This document shows, in pieces, positions 34,114 to 43,100 of a stretch of DNA of 64,000 nt. The DNA is from Deinococcus ruber. GTDB lineage: Bacteria > Deinococcota > Deinococci > Deinococcales > Deinococcaceae. Position 1 is the first letter of the stretch; the number at the start of each line of letters is the position of its first letter. The notes beneath the pieces are model-generated. The model did no database searches. It had not been told where the DNA came from and saw nothing but the letters and a program-made list of their open reading frames with translations. Location of the stretch: the NCBI RefSeq assembly GCF_014648095.1, contig NZ_BMQL01000013.1, positions 1-64,000 on the forward strand, given 5' to 3'. Made by a program: the position numbers and the translations under genes.

Positions 34114-36436
34114 TCTTGGCCTCGCGGATGCCGCTTTGCATTTCCCACTCGATCTCGTTCCCCGGCCTGGGCGGGAACCCGGTCCAGAAGGCCACGAACG
34201 CATCCTCCAGTACGGGCGTGCCACTGGCGACGTTCCAGCCGCGCAGCAGCTTCACCCGCGCCCCGCCCGGCTGCCCGGACAGCATGATGGCCCGGCCCCG
34301 GAACGGATCGGTCAGGGTGTCGGTGGCGCTCGCCACGGGCGGCCCGAACAGATCATCCAGCCGCGCGAGCGTCACGCTGCTGTCCACACTGTCCGCCGTG
34401 CCGCTGATCTTGAGCTCGCGCACCGTGCCGTCTGCCAGCTCGGTCCCCGGGTAGAAGGCGCAGGGAAACGGCAGGCTGAGGGCCGTGGTGATGCGCCCCC
34501 AGCGCTGGGTCAGCAGCTTGGTGGACAGCCCGGTCAGGAAGCTCGGCGGCAGGAACGACAGGTTGATCTCCTGAGCGTCCCCGAACCCCGCGTCGCCGAT
34601 GTCGAGCGTGATGCCTGCCGGAACGTTCACCATGCGCCCGTCCTGATCGCAGGTGCTGCACGGGTAGCTCGGCGGGGCCTGATCGGTCAGGCGCGGGGCA
34701 TCCGGCACTGAACGGTTCACGCTGGCGGTGCGGACGGCGTCGCCGCTGTTCTGGTCGTAGACCGGCATGAGGGTTTGTCCGCTCACGCCGGGGCTGTACA
34801 GCCATTGCCCGCCGCCGGTCGGACGCCACGTCTCGGTCTGGATGGTGGTGATGTACTCGTGAGACGCGAGCGAACCGCGCTGATCGGGCGCAGCGTCCGC
34901 GTTGTTCTGCTGCATGCTGGCCAGCCTTCTGGTAAGGGTGATTTTGGCCGACAGGAAGCCCTGCGGACTGTACCGGTAGATCGTGATCGTCTGTTCGTCG
35001 GCGGTGAGGTCTCCGGTCGTCACGTAGTTCCAGCCGCCGTCCGGCCCATCCAGGCTGCCGACATTCGGTTTGGTGTGCAGGTCGAAGCCCCACGCACGGG
35101 TCACGGTGCGCTGCAGGACGGGGCGGGTTGGGCAGTCGGGGTCGTAGTTGGTGATCGTCTGGGTGTGGCCGGTCACTACGCCGTGCCAGATGACACTTCC
35201 CGCGTTGTCGCCACTTTCTTTGACCTCGATGTCGGCGGTGGTCAGCTCTGCCGTGGCGGTGAGCTGGCCGGTGGTCTTCTGGTACTTGCGCTGCACCCGG
35301 GACGTGCCGCTGCTTTCTGCCGGATCGGTCCACGACTGGTCGAGACTGAGTTCCTGCTTGACTTCCTCCAGCGCGGGGTCGGCGATCAGCCAGGTCAGGA
35401 TGTCAGCGGTTCCGACGTGGAACCGCCCGTCGCTGCTCTTGATGGTGAGGCGGCTGGGCGTCTGCAGCAGTTCGCGGCCCTGGCTGCGGCTGAGCTGCCA
35501 ATCGGCCGACAGTTCCGGCCCGGTCGGAAGCCCGGTGGGGTTGGGCCACGCGCCGATCAGCCGGATGCCGGTGCCGCTCGGCTCAACGCGGAGCACCATC
35601 CCCAGTGCGCCGTATGTCGCGTCCCACAGGCCTTCCGGTGTCATCCCCTCCGTGCTGAAGTCGTTGACGCCCTCCTCGTAGAAGGCGTTTTCCAGCGGAT
35701 CGTCCAGCAGGGCGAAGGCGTGATCGACATTGTTCCGCATCACGTCGGCCACCAGACCCCCGATGCTGAGGGACTGGTGTGTCCGGAGGCAAGGGTCAGG
35801 GGTGGGGAACAACTTCCAGGGCACCAGCTCGGGCAGCCGCACGCCCCGCAGCGGCGAATCGAAGCTGTTGCGGAAGTGGAAGACGGTGGTGTCCTCACCG
35901 ATGTTGACCTCCGGTTCCAGACCGATGCGCTGGAAGTCGCGTTCCGGCAGTTCGCCGATCAGCGCGTGCCCCGGTTCGCTGTACGCCTTGGCATGCAAGC
36001 TGACAGCGGGGGTGTCGAGGCCGAACTGACCGATGACCGTCACGCTCAGTTCCTCATACCGTCCAATGAGGCTGTAGTCCCATTTCTCCACCGTGCCCGG
36101 CAGTCCCTGGATGTCCACCTCGTACGACACGGCGCGGCCACTGGCCCCGCTGCCGACGATTCGTTGAGAGTGGCTGTGGAAGACCGCGCTCGCCCGTACC
36201 TCCACCGGCTTCCGAGCGTAGAAGGTCGCACGTGCCCCCACCGCTGGAGCGGTCGTGGCGCTGAAGGTGGCGCTGCCGTCCGTGACCTCCTGAATCTGCA
36301 CGGTGAAGACCGCTGAGACCAGGCCCGGCGCTTGGGTGCTGGCCGTGAACTGGGCGGAGGTCAGTGCGCCGTCGAAGATCGTGGCGCTGAAGACCGCTGA
36401 CGCCTGGGCTTCCGGAAGGCTGAGAATCAGCGGCAT
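34103..36436 (-). CDS. Phage tail tip / baseplate protein, 777 aa
   Basis: ATG 36436. The N-terminal part has three imperfect beta repeats of the type SAVFxATIFDGALTSAQF / SAVFTVQIQEVTDGSATF / SAVFHSHSQRIVG. The middle has VVADVMRNNVDHAF-like and ADWQLSRSQGRELLQTP blocks reminiscent of siphophage distal tail hub proteins. A Cys pair occurs near YPCSTCDQDGR. Position after the tape measure and two small tail proteins supports a hub/baseplate role. Confidence 0.6.
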   Translation of the reverse strand: MPLILSLPEAQASAVFSATIFDGALTSAQFTASTQAPGLVSAVFTVQIQEVTDGSATFSATTAPAVGARATFYARKPVEVRASAVFHSHSQRIVGSGASGRAVSYEVDIQGLPGTVEKWDYSLIGRYEELSVTVIGQFGLDTPAVSLHAKAYSEPGHALIGELPERDFQRIGLEPEVNIGEDTTVFHFRNSFDSPLRGVRLPELVPWKLFPTPDPCLRTHQSLSIGGLVADVMRNNVDHAFALLDDPLENAFYEEGVNDFSTEGMTPEGLWDATYGALGMVLRVEPSGTGIRLIGAWPNPTGLPTGPELSADWQLSRSQGRELLQTPSRLTIKSSDGRFHVGTADILTWLIADPALEEVKQELSLDQSWTDPAESSGTSRVQRKYQKTTGQLTATAELTTADIEVKESGDNAGSVIWHGVVTGHTQTITNYDPDCPTRPVLQRTVTRAWGFDLHTKPNVGSLDGPDGGWNYVTTGDLTADEQTITIYRYSPQGFLSAKITLTRRLASMQQNNADAAPDQRGSLASHEYITTIQTETWRPTGGGQWLYSPGVSGQTLMPVYDQNSGDAVRTASVNRSVPDAPRLTDQAPPSYPCSTCDQDGRMVNVPAGITLDIGDAGFGDAQEINLSFLPPSFLTGLSTKLLTQRWGRITTALSLPFPCAFYPGTELADGTVRELKISGTADSVDSSVTLARLDDLFGPPVASATDTLTDPFRGRAIMLSGQPGGARVKLLRGWNVASGTPVLEDAFVAFWTGFPPRPGNEIEWEMQSGIREAKNAR

Positions 36437-36448
36437 CTACTCACCCCC

Positions 36449-36805
36449 TCAGACGCCGCGCAGCCGTAGCATGCCGGTATCGACCGGCACCCCCACACTG
36501 TCTGCCGGAACAGAAAACCACGCCTGCCCCGTCAAACTGACCCCGACCGCCAAACTGCCGAGGGCCGTCGCACTGGCCTGATCGGTGCTGGTGATCGTCA
36601 CGCCGCCGACCGTGACCTTCAGCTCGCCGTCCGCGATGCTGGTCTGCTCGATCCAGGCGCTCACCGCCGCGATGTCGGCGTCGCCCGTGTTGGTGATCAG
36701 CAGGGCCTTGTTGCTGCTGGAGGTGCCGGGCAGCACCTCTCCGAAGTCAAAGGACGCCAGCGGCTGGCCGCCCGCGTCCTGAATGCTGAGTTGTTTGGGC
36801 ATCAT
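36449..36805 (-). CDS. Small tail protein, 118 aa
   Basis: Start in the ATGA overlap with the upstream gene. Sequence with an ASFDFGEVLPGTSSSNKALLITNTG block typical of Ig-like/ASH-type beta domains. Likely a decorative or adhesion module of the tail tip. Confidence 0.6.
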   Translation of the reverse strand: MMPKQLSIQDAGGQPLASFDFGEVLPGTSSSNKALLITNTGDADIAAVSAWIEQTSIADGELKVTVGGVTITSTDQASATALGSLAVGVSLTGQAWFSVPADSVGVPVDTGMLRLRGV

Positions 36806-37188
36806 GCCTCCTGAGGCAGGTAGATGGTGAAGCTGTAATTGACGTAGTCCAGCGCAGGCGTCGGCTCGAACACCGCGTCGCCGTCGAACCAGCAGTTGGT
36901 GAACGTCCCGCTGGTCTCGAATGCCGAGCCGAACGTCACGCTGAACGGTGCACCGCTGTCAGCCAGCGCCCGGAGGGCCGAGACCTGTGAGGCCAGCAGC
37001 GCCCAGGACGGCGACGGCGACGTGACCTGCACGCGCCGCGCCGTCTTGTTGCCCTGGCTGCGGATGATCTTGCCGGTGATCGAGACGCGCTCTTTCACCT
37101 GGCGGCCGCCGCCGGTGCGCCTGACGGCTTCGAGCGGCACGGTCGGATCGAGGGTGACACCCCCGATGATCAGTTGGTAGGGATTCAT
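36802..37188 (-). CDS. Distal-tail-like protein, 128 aa
   Basis: ATG 37188, overlapping the tape-measure stop. It opens MNPYQLIIGGVTLDPTVPLE and ends in a beta-rich DYVNYSFTIYLPQEA. The gene directly after the tape measure in siphophages normally encodes the distal tail protein that starts the tip, and size and fold prediction by eye agree. Confidence 0.6.
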   Translation of the reverse strand: MNPYQLIIGGVTLDPTVPLEAVRRTGGGRQVKERVSITGKIIRSQGNKTARRVQVTSPSPSWALLASQVSALRALADSGAPFSVTFGSAFETSGTFTNCWFDGDAVFEPTPALDYVNYSFTIYLPQEA

Positions 37189-40100
37189 GGGGGACAGTTC
37201 CTTCCGCTGCGGCGGGCCTCGTTCTTGAGCTTTCCGATCACCTTGTCCGCCACCTGATCGGCGCTCAGACCCGGTGCGGCATTCACCTCGACGTCGATGT
37301 AGGTATCGCCGTAGTTGTTGGTGATGTGGGGGGCCATGCCGGTGTTCGACGAGGGCAGGGCAGGCGCTGGGCGGGGTGCAGGCGGCGGGATAGAGATGGG
37401 GGCGAGTGTGATGCGTTGAGCAAGCGCAGCATCGATCAGCTTCTGTGCGCGCTGCAGCTGCCCCTGCGGGCTGTTTTCATACTGGATCAGCGCGGCCTGC
37501 TGGGACTTCAGCGCCTGCTCGAGCTGCTGCTGCCGCTGGGCATCGGCACTCCGAACTTCGGGCGGTACCGGGAGATTCGCCGCCACCGCCGCGTCTCGGA
37601 GCGCTTTGTTGGCGGCGTCGACCACCGCTCCGCCGAACTGTTTGGCCGCGTCGTAGACCAGTTTCCCTTGCTGGTCGTAGACCTTGGCGTTCAGCAGCTG
37701 CACCCGCGCATACGCCTGGTCGTAGGCTGCCTGGGCAGACGTGCGGGCCTGATCAGGTCCTGTCTGTGGAGATGTACTGCGAGGATCGGGCACCGCTGGG
37801 ACAGGGGGCGCGGACACCACTGTCTTGATGGTGACGCCCTGCTTGAGCAGCTTGTCGGTGGTCTGCGCGAAGTCGTCGGTGGCCTGCCGGAAGATTCCAG
37901 AGCTGTCTTCGATCTTCTGGGCGCTTGCCGCCTCCTGATCGGCAATCTCGGCCTTCTTGTTCAGGGCCGACGTGTTGGCATCGTAGGTGATGCCCATGCG
38001 GTCCAGCTGGTTGAAGACCGCCTGGATGCCCTGCTCGCCAGGAGCGGTAATGCCACCCGGACCATTCTTGCCGGGGAACTTGCTGTTGATCAGGTCGATC
38101 TGCTTGTGATAGCGGTCTTCCTGATTGGCGAGGTCGGTGGTGGCCTGGGTGATCAGCTTGTTGTCGCCGGTGCTGATGGCCCGCTGCAGGGCGTTGTACG
38201 CGCCGTCACGGCGCTGCTGGATGGCGTCGAGGCGATCAACCTCGGTGCTGTAGTCGAGCTTCTGGGTGTTACCGCCCTGGTACAGCGCCTTGCCCAGACG
38301 GTCGGTGGCGTCGCGCACCGCGTCCATGCTGGAGACCTGTTCGCGGTAGACGGTCGCCAGCCCTTCGACCGCCGCTCGCTGGGCGTGAATGCTGCTGGTG
38401 AGGGCATCTTCCGCGTCGGCTGCGGCTTTGATGGTGGTGGGGTTGCGAGAACGCTCCAGATCGCTCTGGGCCTCGTGATACGCGCGGGTGGTCTCTTCGA
38501 CCTTGCGGGTCGCGTCGGACACGCCCGTCAGGGCATCTGCCAGCGCTTTCGCTTCACCCCGTCCACCAGCCAGCTCACGCTGGAGCGACTCGCCGCCCTG
38601 GGTCAGCCCCTCCTCAGCGTCGCGGGTCGCCCGCAGGCTGGCCGTCAGCGCGTCCGCTTTGCTCCGCTGATCGGTCATCGCAGTGGTCAGCCCATCCGTG
38701 GCAGCTTTGACCTTCTGGAGATTTTCCGTGGTTTCGCCGCTGCTCTCCGTGATCACGTTCCCCTGAGCGTCCAGCACCTGCGTCACGGTGTTGGCATCCC
38801 GCTCGGCGCTCCGCAGGGTCTCCTGAGCCTGCTTCACTTTGAGATCGGCGGCGGCCAGATCCGCCCGTGCCCGGTCGGTGCCGCTGATGTTGGAGGCCTC
38901 GACCTCCAACTGCTTGACCGAGGCGTTCAGCGCGTTCTGGATGTCCACTTTGGCCTGCTGCGCCTGCATCAGCTTGTCCTGCTGTTCGATTTCCTGGGCG
39001 AGCAGGTCCAGCCCTGTTTTCTGGGAGGTCAGCAGTTCCTCTTGTGTGTGCTTGCGGGCGAGGATCTGCTGCTGCTCCTGGGCATTCAGGGCGATCTTGC
39101 GTTGCGTGACGCTCAGGTCGAATTCGGCATTGGCGACCGCGTCACTTGCGGCCCCGCTGAGCTGCATCAGGGCCTTCTCGCGGGCGGTTTCCACGTCGAG
39201 TTCCTGAAGGGCCAGGGCCATGCGCCGCTTGATTTCGGCGGTGATCTGCTGTTCCAGGGCTTCGCGTTTGCTCACCACGTCGGTCTGGGCGTTGAGCACG
39301 TCGGCTTCGCGGCTCTTTTCATCTGCCCCGCCTTTGGAGAGGGCCAGGGCGTTCTGAGCGTTCCGGAGGGCTTGTTCGCTGTAGGCCACGTCCTGCTGGG
39401 CCGTCAGCAGGGAGCGTTCCTCAAGCGGCACCCCTGCCTCGCGCAGCTTGTTCCTCGCTCCCTGCAGCGCCAGGGCCTTGGCCTGATCGTCGAGGATTAC
39501 GGCGGTTCTGGCCTTTTCGGCGTCCTGCCCCTTGAGGAGCAGATCTGCCTGGGCGTTCTTCACGCCTGCTTCCAGTCCGTCCAGTTCCGGCTTGCTGGCC
39601 CCGCGTGCTCTCGCCTTGTCGAGGGCCTGCTGTGCCAGGTCCAGCGCTTCCCTGGCGAGCACCACATCCTGCCGTGCCGTCACCAACGAGCGCAGCCGTT
39701 CGGAGGTCTGGGCCTCCAGCACTTTGGCCCGGGCCTGATCGAGCGTCAGGGCCTGACTCTGGGCATTCAAGGCCTGGTCGTCAATCGCCTTGCGCTCGGC
39801 CTCGCGCTTGCCGATCACGTCCGCTTCCTTGTCCAGAACATCGGCGTGGGCCGCGTCGATGTCGGACTGACTCGCGCCGGTCTTCCGGAGCAGGTCGAAG
39901 CGCTGCTGAACCAGTCCTAGCGCATCTTCACTTAGCTGCACGTCCTGGCGTGCTGTGGCAAGTGCCCGTTCTCCTTCCGGCGTGCGGGCTTCCAGGACCT
40001 TGGCACGGGCCTGTTCGATCACGAGCGCCCGGCTCTGGGCATCGAGCTCGAAAGCGGTTCCGGTCTTGCTCAGTGTCTCACGCTTGCCCACCAGGTCGGT

Positions 40101-43100
40101 CTGACGGTTCAGGACCTCGGTGCGAGCTGCATCGATCTGTGCCACACCTGCGCCATTCTTCTGCAACAGGGCCAGGGTCGCCTGTGCGTTGCTCAAGGCC
40201 TTCTCGCCCAGCTGCACGTCCTGCTGGGCCGTGACGAGGGCCCGCTGCGTTTCGTTGGTGTGGGCTTCGAGCAGCTTGGCACGGGCCTCGTCGAGCGTGA
40301 GGCTGCGGCCCTGCTGTTCGACTACCAGACTGACCTTGCTCTGCACGGCGTCGTACAGCGTCGCCTGCTTGCCTGTGAGTTCGTTTTGCAGCTGCTGTGC
40401 CTGCTGATCGAAGCTGCGCTTGGTCCGGACACGCTCCTCAGTCTGCTGCGGTGGGATCGCGGCCAGCGCCGCCGCTCGTTCTGCAGGCAGTTTGGAAATG
40501 GCGTCCTGGGTCGCCTGCACGCCCAGGGAGGCCAGATTGATCAGGCGCTGCCGGGTGGCGAGCTGGGCGGTATCGGTCTGGGCCTGCTTCTCCGCGAGAC
40601 TGGCCCGCGCCACCCCCAGGTCAATTTCGCCTTTCTTCTGGGCGGCGATGGCCACATCGGATTCCTGCAGCTGCTTGCTGTAATACACCAGATCCGACTG
40701 AGCAGCCGCGGCGTTCCCGTCGGCGTGGGCTTGGGCAATTTGGGCTTCGAGTGTCTGCCGGTCGTGGGCGTAGCGCAGCAGCGCGGCCCGGTTTTTGGGG
40801 TCGTTGCCGTCCAGCCCCTTGACCGAGTCGTCAAGCTTTTTGATCGCGTCTCCAGCGCTTGTGGCGATGTCGTCGAATGGCTGACGGGCGCTGCGTTCCC
40901 CTGCCGCTTTTTCACCCTGGGGCTGGGCCTCCGCGAGCTTTTTGCTCAGATCGCGGATGCTGCGCTCGGTTTCCGCCACCGCTGTCCGGAAGTTTTTCAG
41001 CACCTCTTCCTGGTACTTCGTGACGGTATCAACGATGTTTTTGTACGCGGCGGTGAGGGGTGCGTTCCCGTCGTGGGCGGCCTTGGTCACCAGGGCCTGG
41101 CTCTGGCTCACCAGCGAGGCGAGCTGGGCGCCGTTGTACTGCGACAGGTCGGCCAGCTGCTTGCTCTGATAGTCCTTCACCACATTTGCCTCGGCTTCCT
41201 GCACCTGCTTGATCGACGCGAGCCGGTTGGCCTCCTGGGTCGTGCTGGCCTGGTCATCGATGTTGAGGAGGCGCTGGGCGTAGAGCTGCCGGGCCGCCAG
41301 CTCGAGTTCCCCGCGCCGCTTCCCAGCACCCTCAGCGTCATGCAGGCTGGAGGCCAGATCTGCCTGGGCCTGGTTGCGTTCCAGCTGCGAGGAGGCGGTG
41401 AGTTCGTTCTGCTTGGCGGCCAGGATCAGGGGGCTGTAGCGCCGGGCCGCGTCGAGCTGGCCCTGAGCGCTGTCGCCCGCCGTGGTAATGGCGGCCTGCT
41501 GTTCCTGCTCCAGCAGAGCAGTGCGCTGTGAGAGCCCAGACTTCTGCTCGGTCAGCAGCTTCTGCTGAGCTTCCAGGACCTTCACGCCGCGCGTGCGGTC
41601 GAGCTCTTCGAGGTCAGCATTGGCCTTGCGTTGAGCGACCACGATTTCTCGCGCTTGCTGCTGCTGGAGCTGTCCGGCCTCGTTGAGGAAGCTGGCCTTC
41701 TGGCCTTTGGGGGCACTCTGGGCGTTCTGAAGTGCTGCCTGGATCTGCGGCGCGTACTTGCTCTTCAGGTCCACGACTTCCTGATCGAGTTCGCTGCTGC
41801 GCTTGGCACGGGCGTCCACAATCAGCCCGGTCAGGCCCTTCTGAATGTCGCCCTCGTGCCCCTGGAGGGTCTTGGCATCCTCGTCGAGCTGCCGCTGGGT
41901 CAGGTCGTGCAGCGCCCGCGTCTGGAGGGCTGACGTCTGCGCGATCAGGCTCTTTCCGGCCTCCGGCGTGAGCTTCCCGGCGTCGATGGCCTTCTGGATC
42001 TCGTCATTCATCTTCTCCAGTTCGATTCGGGCAGACCTCACCCCTGTCTGGAAGGGGGTCAGCTTGTCCTGTCCGTACTTGCTGGAGATGTCCACGAGCT
42101 TGCTTTCCAAGTCGCTGTAGGCCGAAATCTGGGCCTCGGTCCCGGAGACATCGTCGCTCTTGAGATTCTTCGAGACCGCCGCATCGAACTTCTGCTGCTG
42201 AGCGATTTTGACCTTCAGGTCGGCCAGCCGCTTGTCCAGCACGGCATTCTGCTCATCGGAATTTTCGTAGTTGTAGCGCAGGTTGATGGTCAGCAGCTGC
42301 GCGGCCTGGAGCTTGCCGAGCTTGCCCTTGCCTTCAAGGACGTGCACCTTGGCGAACAGCTGCTGGAGCTGATCGTCGGCGCTGTCGTTGATTTCCTTGT
42401 AGGTTGCCTGGATGTCATCCGAGATCTTCTGACCCCAGATGGCGATCCCGCCCGCCACCACCGCGAGGCCTGCAAGGACGACCGCTGCCGCCCCTGGAAT
42501 CGCCAGCAGACCCTTGAGGAAGTTGCCTACGGCGGTGGCTCCGCCGACGCCCATCGTCGCGTTGAGTTCGGAGGTGGCTGTGTTTGCACCGCGCAGCAGC
42601 GCAGGCAGACCCTTCACGGTCGTGGCAAGCCTGCCGAAGCCCCCCGCCGCCGCGCCCACGAGACTGTTGACGCTCTGGAGCGCCTCTAGTTCCAGCAGGC
42701 CCCGCACTGCCTTGGTCTGGAGCAGGTACGCGGCTGTGATGGTGCCGATGGCGGTCACCACCGTGGGCGCGTACTTCACCAGATTCTCGGATTCCTTTGC
42801 GGCGTTGATGAAGAACTTGATGATGCCAGTCGCGGCGGGCAGCAGGTTGCTGCCGATCTCGACCCCGACCTTAAACAGCGTGTCTTTCAGGATTTTGACC
42901 TGATCGTTGAAATCCTGCGTGGCCGCCTGTGCCCGGCGCTGTAGGGCGGTGGTGTCTTTGGCTCCATCGTTAGCGGTCTTGAAGGCTTCGCCCAGTCGGT
43001 CGTGGGCGAGGGCCAGTTCGTTGACGGTACGGACGTACTGCTGCCCTTTGATGCCCAGGGTGGCGTAGATCGAGCTGAGGGGAATCCCCTTGGCCGCTGC

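Noticed and set aside
37326..39920. 864-codon plus-strand open frame over the tape measure gene, and similar ones at 40260-41531 and 43002-44000
   Set aside because: Antisense to a repeat-rich coding sequence; the apparent repeats mirror the coiled-coil repeats of the tape measure.
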